This document shows positions 7,410 through 13,540 of a stretch of 14,807 nt of DNA, in pieces. Origin of the DNA: Chloroflexales bacterium (GTDB lineage: Bacteria; Chloroflexota; Chloroflexia; Chloroflexales; Chloroflexaceae); contig JAAXUL010000084.1 of NCBI GenBank assembly GCA_013336035.1, positions 1 to 14,807 of the forward strand, in the 5' to 3' direction. A program made the translations under genes and the position numbers. Each line of letters begins with the position of its first letter. The first letter of the stretch is position 1. A model generated the notes under the pieces. That model saw nothing but the letters and a program-made list of their open reading frames with translations, was not told where the DNA came from and did not search any database.

Positions 7410-9812
7410 TCAGGCAATGATAGAGCCGTTGCCCACCTCGTGCTCAGACCAGCGCAGGCTCTCGGTGAAGCGCTGGAGCCGGCGCGCGACGCGGCCGTTG
7501 ACGCTCTCCGCGGGGAAGGCGCCCCCGGGTCCGACCGCGCCCGCCGGCACCCCGGTCAGAAGCTCCATGCCCTCGTTGACGGTGCCGATCGCCCAGATAT
7601 GGAACTGCCCGGCCGCGACCGCGGCCACCACGTCCTCGCGCAGCATCAGCTGGTTGCGATTACTCTGGGGGATGAGCACCCCCTGGTCGCCGGTCAGTCC
7701 GGCGGTCCGACAGGTGTCGAAGAAACCCTCAATCTTCTCGTTCACCCCGCCCACCGCCTCGATCTCGCCTCGCTGGCTCAGCGCTCCCGTCACGGCGAGC
7801 CCCTGTCGCAGCGGCAGATCGGCCAGCGCCGAGAGGAGCGCATACAGCTCGGCAGACGAGGCGCTGTCGCCCTCGACGCCCTCGTGGCTTTGTTCGAGGA
7901 CGATCCGCGCGCGGAGCGAGAGCGGCCGGTCGGCGGCGAAGGTCTGGGCCAGATAGCCGCCCAGGATCAGCACGCCCTTACTATGGATCGGCCCACCGAG
8001 CCGGGCCTCGCGCTCGATATCCAGCACGCCCTCGCGGCCCGGCCCAACGCTGGCCGTGATCCGGGTGGGCAGCCCGAAGCAGTGATCGCCCGTGGTGAGG
8101 ACGGCCAGCCCGTTGACCTGGCCAGTCACCGTGCCGGTGGTAGCGATCAGCAGCGAGCCGTCGGCGATCAGCTCCTGGAGGCGCTCCTGGGCCTCACCTA
8201 CGCGGTAGATGTACGCTTCACGGGCCTGGCGGATGTGCTCGCCCGTAATCCGGTCGGCGCCCTCGCCCTGAGCCAGGAAGCTCGCCTCACGCACCAGGTC
8301 GGTGAGCCGGCCGAACTGCACCGAGAGCCGGCCGCGGTGCTCAGCCTGGCGCGCGGCCTCCTCGATCAGCTTCGCGCAGGCCGTGGCATCGAGGGGCCTG
8401 AGCTGCTCGCGTGCGCAGTATCCGGCCATCACCTCAAGAAAGCATCGCTCGTTGTCGGTGCTCGTGGGCATGGTGACTGTGAACTCGGCCTTGATCTTGA
8501 AGAGCTCCCCGAACTGCTCGTCGTAGGCTTTCAGGAGCGCGTAGATCTGGGGAGAGCCGACGAGCAGCACCTTTGTGAGCAGGGGGATAGGCTGTGGCCG
8601 CAGGCTGCGGGTAGAGATGAAGCCCAGACTCTCGCCGGCGTCCTCGATCTGAAGCTCACGGTTCAGCAGCGCGCGCTTCAGGCCCTCCCAGGCCATGGGG
8701 TTGCTCAAGAGCGCGTCGGCGGACAGGATCAGGAAGCCGCCGTTGGCGCGGTGCAGCGCGCCAGCCCTGAGCATGGTAAAGTCGGTGATCAGGGTGCCGA
8801 AGCGGGCCTCGCGCTCGATGCAGCCGCAGACGTTGGCGTAGCTGGGGTGGCGCTCGACCACGATCGGCGCCCCCTGGCCTTCACCGTGCTCGACCAGCAG
8901 ATTGACTTCATAGCGGTGCAGCAGCTGCGCGGCGCCTTCATCCGTGATACCCTCTAGTCCCGCGGTGTGGCCCGCCTGCAGCAGCTCGACGTGGGCGAGC
9001 AGATCCTGCTGGACGGCGCCCAGGAAGGCGAGGATCGCGGGCAGGTCGCGGTAGCGCTCCTCCATACCGTCTAGCTGCTGGCGCACGACGTGGAGCGCGA
9101 CCCCGACATCCAGCTGCTGCAGATGCTCCTGCATGGCGCGCTCTACGTCGCGGACGCGTTTCAGCATCGCGTCGATCTCGCACTGGAGCGCGTCGCGCTG
9201 CGCGAGGAGGCGGTCGCGCTCCGGCGCCGCGAGCTCCTGAAACGCCTCGTTCGGGATCGGCTGGCCATCGCGCAAGGGGATGATCGCCACCCCCGTCGGG
9301 GTGGCCCTGATGGCAAAGCCTAGCTCGGCCGCCTGGGCCGTGAGCTGCTCCAGCGCCTGCTCGCGCTGGCGATTGAGCTCGCGGAGGAGCGTCTCCCGGT
9401 GGCTGGTATACTCGTCGCGCTCGAAGGCGCGCGGCAGCTCGCGGCGCACGTGCTCGACCAGCCCGCACATATCGCGCTGGAGCGCGCGCCCACGGCCGGC
9501 CGGCAGCGCATGCGCCACCGGACGGTATGGGTCGGCGAAGTTATGCACGTAGCACCAATCCGACGGGGTGGGCGAGCCCTGGATCTCGTGCGCGACGAGC
9601 GACTGGACCGTCGTCATCTTGCCCACGCCCGGGGGGCCGGCCACATACATATTGAAGCCGTGGTCGGACGCCCGTAGCCCGAACCGCAGCGCGGCTACCG
9701 CCCGCGGCTGGCCAATGATCTCCGTGGATGCAGGCCGCTGGGCCATCGACTCGATCCCCAGAGCGTCTGGGTCGACAACGCGCCTCAGCGCCGATGGTTC
9801 GAGCTCAATCAT
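7410..9812 (-). CDS. LonB-type AAA ATPase/S16 peptidase (Lon-like protease)
   Basis: The protein has 800 residues. The N-terminal part has a P-loop at 59-66 (GPPGVGKM, Lys65), then a long helical, probably coiled-coil insert (~130-290, rich in Glu/Gln/Arg/Leu). An AAA core follows with 'GALHRANGGFLILSAD' and 'KVLLVGSPQIYALL'. The C-terminal Lon S16 protease domain has 'VEGDSAS' with Ser650 and 'GGVNEKIEGF' with Lys693. The 43-residue spacing equals that of the E. coli Lon Ser679/Lys722 dyad. This fits the bacterial Lon-like family with the AAA_32 lid (YcbZ/LonB group), which degrades or remodels proteins using ATP. Odd points: Met follows the P-loop Lys where Ser/Thr is usual, and Ser stands where the Walker B acid usually is. 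The start at 9812 is set by GGAGG at 9819-9823, 6 nt upstream; 59 codons further upstream are open but lack homology. Substrates are unknown; its place between two PHA synthase loci suggests, but does not show, a link to PHA granules. Confidence 0.92.
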   Translation of the reverse strand: MIELEPSALRRVVDPDALGIESMAQRPASTEIIGQPRAVAALRFGLRASDHGFNMYVAGPPGVGKMTTVQSLVAHEIQGSPTPSDWCYVHNFADPYRPVAHALPAGRGRALQRDMCGLVEHVRRELPRAFERDEYTSHRETLLRELNRQREQALEQLTAQAAELGFAIRATPTGVAIIPLRDGQPIPNEAFQELAAPERDRLLAQRDALQCEIDAMLKRVRDVERAMQEHLQQLDVGVALHVVRQQLDGMEERYRDLPAILAFLGAVQQDLLAHVELLQAGHTAGLEGITDEGAAQLLHRYEVNLLVEHGEGQGAPIVVERHPSYANVCGCIEREARFGTLITDFTMLRAGALHRANGGFLILSADALLSNPMAWEGLKRALLNRELQIEDAGESLGFISTRSLRPQPIPLLTKVLLVGSPQIYALLKAYDEQFGELFKIKAEFTVTMPTSTDNERCFLEVMAGYCAREQLRPLDATACAKLIEEAARQAEHRGRLSVQFGRLTDLVREASFLAQGEGADRITGEHIRQAREAYIYRVGEAQERLQELIADGSLLIATTGTVTGQVNGLAVLTTGDHCFGLPTRITASVGPGREGVLDIEREARLGGPIHSKGVLILGGYLAQTFAADRPLSLRARIVLEQSHEGVEGDSASSAELYALLSALADLPLRQGLAVTGALSQRGEIEAVGGVNEKIEGFFDTCRTAGLTGDQGVLIPQSNRNQLMLREDVVAAVAAGQFHIWAIGTVNEGMELLTGVPAGAVGPGGAFPAESVNGRVARRLQRFTESLRWSEHEVGNGSIIA

Positions 9813-9979
9813 CGTACACCTCCCCGCACTGTCGCCGCCCTTGCTGGCACTCCTGCAGGGTACCGAGGGCAAGCCTGAGAGCGCCGTGTGGATGGGGGAA
9901 GTGGGGAGGGGGGCGACCAGCGCGGCAGTGCCCCTGCTCGGTGGTAAGCCAGTGGAGCGGCAGAGGGCCGCCTGGGGCA

Positions 9980-9988
9980 AGCATAGCA
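9980..9988 (-). promoter_or_regulatory. candidate extended -10 promoter for the LonB-like gene
   Basis: The minus strand reads TGCTATGCT, which fits TGnTATnnT and resembles the TGCTATAAT before phaE. It lies about 170 nt before the start codon. No good -35 hexamer is visible. Confidence 0.3.
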
Positions 9989-10027
9989 CCGGCGTCAGGC
10001 GGTGAGTGGGGCAAGCGCTTCACCCCA

Positions 10028-10045
10028 GGTGACCGTTCCGTCACC
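10028..10045. promoter_or_regulatory. inverted repeat GGTGAC-N6-GTCACC, possible operator
   Basis: A perfect 6-bp inverted repeat surrounds a 6-nt spacer, 215 bp before the LonB-like start and 137 bp after the class III phaC stop. A third half-site, ATCACC, follows at 10054-10059. No T run follows, so it is unlikely to be a terminator. A dimeric repressor or activator site is the likeliest reading. Confidence 0.35.
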
Positions 10046-10181
10046 GTCGGTTATCACCTTTCCCTCAGATCGTTCGACCTGAGCCTGGCACCGAACGCCA
10101 GGCCCGCGCAGTCGCCCTGCCCCCGCTCAGCGAGGCCGGATGCCTCCTTGCCCAGGTGTCGGCCTGGAGCGGGCCACCCCG

Positions 10182-11273
10182 CTACGGCAGCCTGGCCTTG
10201 ACCCACTCGGCGATGGTCGGGGCGAGGTCGCGCTGGGCCTTGCCGCTGACATACATGCCAATGTGGCCGACGGGGAAGGCGCGGAGCGTGTAGTCCGCGG
10301 TCCCGACATACTGGCCAAGGGCGATCGACGAGGGCGGCGGCACCAGGTGGTCCTGCTCGGCGTAGATATTCAGCACCGGCATCGTCAGGTTGCGCAGGTC
10401 CACGCGGCGCCCGCCGATCTCGGCCTCGCCCTTGACCAGCTTGTTGCCGTGGAAGAACTCCTTGACAAACTGGCGGAAGGCCTCGCCCGCCAGATCCGGG
10501 CTATCGAAGATCCACTCCTCCATACGCAGAAAGTTGAGCAGCTTGCCCTCGTCGCCCATGACCTCGAGGAGGTCTACATACTTCTGGAAGTTGAGCTGGA
10601 GCGGCTTGAGCATCACGAAGCCAAAGTTCATCAGCTCGCCGGGGATGTTGCCGGTGGCGTCGACCAGCTGGTCCACGTCCATGCCGAGCCCCCACATGTT
10701 CAGAAGGGCGTTCTTGCCGTCCTGAGTGGCGTGGAAGTCGATCGGCGCGACCATGACCGTCAGGTTCTGTACCTTCTTGGGATAGAGCGCGGCATAGCAT
10801 GCCGAGAAGGTGCCGCCCTGGCAGATCCCGAGCAGGTTGATCTTGTCGAGGCCGTGCCGCTCGCGGATAACGTCCACGCAGGTGTCTATATAGCCGGCGA
10901 TGTAGTCCTCGAGGGTCAGGTAGCGGTCGGCTCGGGTGGGGTAACCCCAGTCGACGAGGTAGACGTCGAGGCCCTGGGCGAGCAGGTTGCGCACCAGCGA
11001 GCGGTCAGGCTGGAGGTCGGCGACGGAGGGGCGGTTGACCAAGGCGTACACGATCAGGAGCGGGATGGGGAACGGCTGCTCGACCACCGGGGTGTAGCGG
11101 TAGAGCACCAGCTTGTCCTCCTGGTAGACCGGCTCTTTGGGGGTCGTGCCGACCTGAATATCGTCTTGGTGCAGGCGGCCCAGCGTGCGCATGCCTTGCA
11201 CAAGCTTGCGGTTCATCTCCGTCAGCTCGTGGAGCACGTCGATCGCATCAAGCTGCATCGGGAATGTGCTCAT
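10182..11273 (-). CDS. phaC: class III poly(3-hydroxyalkanoate) synthase catalytic subunit
   Basis: The 363-residue length is that of class III PhaC (about 355 residues in Allochromatium). The catalytic triad is visible: Cys151 in the box GICQGG, Asp308 in EQDHLVP and His337 in VGHIGMYV. Supporting family signatures are 'PLLIVYALVNRP', 'VYLVDWGYP' and 'VMVAPIDFH'. Class III PhaC needs PhaE to form the active PHA synthase complex on the granule, and phaE lies directly upstream. Of two tandem ATGs (11276 and 11273) the second is 7 nt from GAGGAG (11281-11286), against 4 nt for the first, so 11273 is preferred. The gap to phaE is 85 bp and contains a terminator-like hairpin with T6. The LonB-like gene follows after 369 bp on the same strand. 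Confidence 0.96.
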   Translation of the reverse strand: MSTFPMQLDAIDVLHELTEMNRKLVQGMRTLGRLHQDDIQVGTTPKEPVYQEDKLVLYRYTPVVEQPFPIPLLIVYALVNRPSVADLQPDRSLVRNLLAQGLDVYLVDWGYPTRADRYLTLEDYIAGYIDTCVDVIRERHGLDKINLLGICQGGTFSACYAALYPKKVQNLTVMVAPIDFHATQDGKNALLNMWGLGMDVDQLVDATGNIPGELMNFGFVMLKPLQLNFQKYVDLLEVMGDEGKLLNFLRMEEWIFDSPDLAGEAFRQFVKEFFHGNKLVKGEAEIGGRRVDLRNLTMPVLNIYAEQDHLVPPPSSIALGQYVGTADYTLRAFPVGHIGMYVSGKAQRDLAPTIAEWVKARLP

Positions 11274-11308
11274 CATGGGTCTCCTCTGTCTCTGGGGTGA
11301 GGCTCAGA

Positions 11309-11322
11309 GGGGCTGCGGCCCC
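11309..11322. repeat. GC hairpin in the phaE-phaC gap
   Basis: GGGGC and GCCCC form a 5-bp stem around TGCG. It lies just downstream (in transcription) of the T6 run in the phaE-phaC leader, so it may shield the phaC part of the message or form a REP-like element. Confidence 0.35.
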
Positions 11323-11326
11323 GCCG

Positions 11327-11344
11327 AAAAAACGCAAAAGTGCG
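11327..11344 (-). terminator. weak intrinsic terminator or attenuator between phaE and phaC
   Basis: On the minus strand the hairpin CGCA-CTTT-TGCG (4-bp stem) is followed at once by TTTTTT. It begins about 15 nt after the phaE stop. The short stem suggests partial termination, which would make more phaE than phaC message. That effect is inferred. Confidence 0.4.
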
Positions 11345-11358
11345 GAAGGTGAATGCCG

Positions 11359-12429
11359 TCACTCCCTCACGGCCTTCTGCCGGGCGGGGGCGCGCCCCGG
11401 CGGGGCGCTCCGCGCCTGACGCAGATCTTTGCGCAGCGCCTTCACCTCCTTGCGCAGCTCGTAGAGGCTGCGGTGCACCTCGTCGATCTCGCTGCGTGTC
11501 GGCAGATAGCTGGTCCTCAGGCTTATCTCGACGATCTGCTGCTCGTGGAGGCGGTAGCGCATGGCCGCGTTGAACATCTGGCGCTGGGCCTGGAGGAAGG
11601 GCTCGCTGCTGAAGGCTACCTCGAGCTGCCGGTCGGCCACGCTGGTCCAGCGCTGAAGCAGATCGTGCAGGCTCTGAATGGGCTTGCCGGACTGGCCACG
11701 CTCGATCAGCTCGCGCAGCACCTGCTCGAAGACACCGGTCCAGATGTCGGCCACCACCAGCTGGAAGGCGGCGCCGGCGCGGCGAAAGTCGGCCCAGGCG
11801 TCGAAGCCGCGCAGCAGCTTCTCCTCAAGCTCGCGCGAGAAGCCCATGCGCGGGCTCTCGAGCATGCGCCCGAACGAGCGCTCGTAGGCGTCCCAGTAGA
11901 GGCTGGTCAGCTCCATCAGCGCGGCGCCGCCCTCGGGGCCGGGCCGGCCGCCCGGCAACCCGGGCGCCTGGCGCAGCAGCTCGGCCCAGGGCCCGCTGAT
12001 CTGCTGGAGCTCCTCGAGGTAGATTCTCCAGAGGTCGCCCACATCCTGGGCGGTGTGCATGGTCCGGCCGGGGTCGGGGAAGAGCTGGCGCCGTATCTGC
12101 TCGGCGGCCTCGCGCAGCGCCCGCTCTCTGTCGTCGCCGGCCTCGACCTTCGGGGCAAGATCCTGCCACGCGCTAGTGATCAGCTCCAGGATGCGCAGCA
12201 AAGTAGACTGCGCGCTGATCAGCTGGCGCGACATTATCTGGGCGAACGGGTCGGCGCCGGCGGCCCACGCCTCGAAGCCCTGGGCCGCCGCCTGCCGCCA
12301 CTGCGCGAGGAGCTGGGGCAGCGCGGGCGCGGCCGAGTCGTCGGCCTTGCCGTACAGGTTCTGCCACGTCTGGCGCTGGGCGTCGAGCCAGAGGTCCAAG
12401 AGGGTGCGGGCTTGGTCAGTCGAATCCAT
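11359..12429 (-). CDS. phaE: class III PHA synthase subunit PhaE
   Basis: The 356-residue length matches Allochromatium PhaE (357). The protein is almost wholly helical, with many Gln, Glu, Leu and Trp residues (WLDAQRQTWQNLYG, LFPDPGRT, LWRIYLEELQQ). It ends in the signature LPTRSEIDEVHRSLYELR with a coiled coil (residues ~309-337) and a basic, Ala/Pro/Arg-rich tail. PhaE forms the active synthase with class III PhaC and is not itself a hydrolase; as expected, no nucleophile motif is seen. The ATG at 12429 lies 7 nt after GGAGG (12437-12441); the frame stays open upstream, but that part is low-complexity and unrelated. It is first in a likely phaE-phaC operon, with a candidate extended -10 promoter about 240 nt upstream. 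Confidence 0.93.
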   Translation of the reverse strand: MDSTDQARTLLDLWLDAQRQTWQNLYGKADDSAAPALPQLLAQWRQAAAQGFEAWAAGADPFAQIMSRQLISAQSTLLRILELITSAWQDLAPKVEAGDDRERALREAAEQIRRQLFPDPGRTMHTAQDVGDLWRIYLEELQQISGPWAELLRQAPGLPGGRPGPEGGAALMELTSLYWDAYERSFGRMLESPRMGFSRELEEKLLRGFDAWADFRRAGAAFQLVVADIWTGVFEQVLRELIERGQSGKPIQSLHDLLQRWTSVADRQLEVAFSSEPFLQAQRQMFNAAMRYRLHEQQIVEISLRTSYLPTRSEIDEVHRSLYELRKEVKALRKDLRQARSAPPGRAPARQKAVRE

Positions 12430-12667
12430 GCTCTCTCCTCCTTCCAGCGGGCCCCACTGACTACAGGCGCAGACGCTCCCCGCCGAGCGGAAACGCGGCC
12501 GCGGCGTGAGGGAGCGGGGTCTCGGTCGGCCCGGGCGCGGGGCGTCGCGGGCGATGATCTGGGTGTGAGGGAAGAGGCTGCTTGCCCAATCCGTGCCCTC
12601 CTCGCTGAGGTGCGGAGCAGGGGCGCTGCGGGGAAAGATGCTGCGGGTCGAGTAGGCGATCGACCGT

Positions 12668-12676
12668 ATTATAGCA
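12668..12676 (-). promoter_or_regulatory. extended -10 promoter for phaE-phaC
   Basis: The minus strand reads TGCTATAAT, an exact match to the TGnTATAAT extended -10 consensus. It is one of few AT-rich spots in the gap. The position 17 bp upstream has no TTGACA-like box, which extended -10 promoters can do without. Transcription would begin near 12661 and give a phaE leader of about 230 nt. Confidence 0.5.
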
Positions 12677-12894
12677 CTGCCCGCTACGGCAGCCCCGTGC
12701 GCACCGGCGCGGGCTCCCCGCCGCCGCGAGCCGGAGCCCGGCGCGCAGACGCCCAAGCTGGCACAGCTATGCGTTCGCCGCTGCGCTCTTCACCCCTTGG
12801 TGCTTACGCGCTCAGGCGACCTGCGGTATGAATGAGGATGTCGAAACCGCTTCCCACCACCCGTTTCTACCTGTTCCGCCCGCGTAGCGCTGTC

Positions 12895-12963
12895 GGTCGA
12901 TGGTGATGGCGCTTCGCGCCGACGCGTAGCCTCATCACGGCGCCACCGCCACGACCATCGGCC
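12895..12963 (+). repeat. 69-nt imperfect hairpin just before the 12977 gene
   Basis: The outer arms 12895-12904 and 12954-12963 pair over 10 bp with one G-T wobble. After a 2x2 mismatch, 12907-12911 pairs with 12947-12951. A further inner stem pairs GCGCC (12916-12920) with GGCGC (12939-12943). The structure ends 13 nt before the ATG at 12977, with AAGG just outside it. It could be a leader RNA controlling translation or a small REP/MITE-like insertion. Confidence 0.5.
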
Positions 12964-12976
12964 TGCAAGGTTTGCC

Positions 12977-13465
12977 ATGAAACAGATCGACCGTTTTCTG
13001 CTAGCGATCATCGCCGGGGTCGTGGTGCTGGTAGTCATCGCCCTCACATTGGCCCTCACCCGTACCCCCCAGGGGTATCTGCCCGAAACAACGCCCGGCG
13101 GCGTAGCCCACAACTACCTGCTTGCGCTCAAGCAGCGCGACGACGCGCGGGCCTATGGCTACCTCTCGCCGGCGCTCAAGGGCTACCCGGCCACCGTCGA
13201 CGACTTTGCCGCCGACATTGATCGCTACAGCTGGGGCTTCAGCCGCGACTCGGCGACGATCAGCGTCGGCGACGAGCGCATCACCGGTGAGCGGGCGGTC
13301 GTCACCATCAACGAGACGCGCTTCTACGCGGGCGGGCTCTTTGGCAGCAGCCAGTACACAACCTCGTTCAGCGTGACCCTGCACCGCCAGGGCGATGCCT
13401 GGAAGATCCTCAGCGCCGACTCGTACTGGGCCGCGTGCTGGGCCGAGAGTCGGCCCTGTCGGTAG
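12977..13465 (+). CDS. membrane-anchored extracytoplasmic protein, NTF2-like (DUF4878-like) fold
   Basis: The 162-residue protein has a charged start (MKQIDR), then one strong hydrophobic segment (about 7-29, signal anchor) and a soluble domain. In the domain, 'AHNYLLALKQRDDARAYGYLSP' resembles the first helices of NTF2-like, DUF4878-type proteins. Later 'AVVTINETRFYAG' and 'FSVTLHRQGDAWKILSADSYW' look like the beta sheet of that fold. No catalytic motif is seen; the role is probably ligand binding or envelope upkeep (inference). Two Cys near the C-terminus (CWAESRPC) could form a disulfide outside the cell. The ATG follows AAGG (12967-12970) by 6 nt. A stable hairpin sits directly upstream. 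The next gene begins 75 bp later on the same strand. Confidence 0.7.
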   Translation: MKQIDRFLLAIIAGVVVLVVIALTLALTRTPQGYLPETTPGGVAHNYLLALKQRDDARAYGYLSPALKGYPATVDDFAADIDRYSWGFSRDSATISVGDERITGERAVVTINETRFYAGGLFGSSQYTTSFSVTLHRQGDAWKILSADSYWAACWAESRPCR

Positions 13466-13540
13466 CGGGCCACAGGGTATGAGAGAGCGTATCCTCGGGG
13501 TGCAGCATCGCTGCCGAGCGCCCAACAAACGAGAAACACT

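Larger units (their letters stand above)
9813..10181. other. intergenic region between class III phaC and LonB-like gene
   Basis: This 369-bp gap has no supported gene. It holds the Shine-Dalgarno of the LonB-like gene (9819-9823), a G-rich run (9894-9913), a candidate extended -10 on the minus strand (9980-9988) and an inverted repeat (10028-10045). The length suggests that the protease gene has its own promoter and is not simply read through from phaC. Confidence 0.5.
12430..12976. other. divergent intergenic region between phaE and the small anchored protein
   Basis: This 547-bp region has no supported gene. It carries the phaE Shine-Dalgarno, a candidate phaE promoter (12668-12676) and a 69-nt imperfect hairpin (12895-12963). 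The stretch 12442-12667 would be the phaE leader RNA. It is GC-rich, and I see no riboswitch that I recognise. Confidence 0.5.

Noticed and set aside
7440..8957. 505-codon plus-strand open frame opposite the LonB-like gene
   Set aside because: The Lon protease domain and AAA motifs are on the minus strand; the plus frame is a GC-driven shadow.
9894..9913. G-quadruplex in the LonB-like promoter region
   Set aside because: Only three G runs (5, 4 and 6) are present, with no separate fourth run nearby, so a standard three-layer quadruplex is not supported.
9813..9989. N-terminal extension of the LonB-like protein by 59 residues
   Set aside because: The extra residues look random, and a strong Shine-Dalgarno lies inside the extension 6 nt before ATG 9812.
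10140..11300. 386-codon plus-strand open frame opposite class III phaC
   Set aside because: It mirrors the codon pattern of phaC and has no domain of its own.
11353..12831. 492-codon plus-strand open frame opposite phaE
   Set aside because: PhaE length, C-terminal signature and Shine-Dalgarno support the minus strand.
13502..13514. GCAGC-ATC-GCTGC hairpin as terminator after the 12977 gene
   Set aside because: The stem is only 5 bp with no T run, and the next gene follows on the same strand after a short gap.
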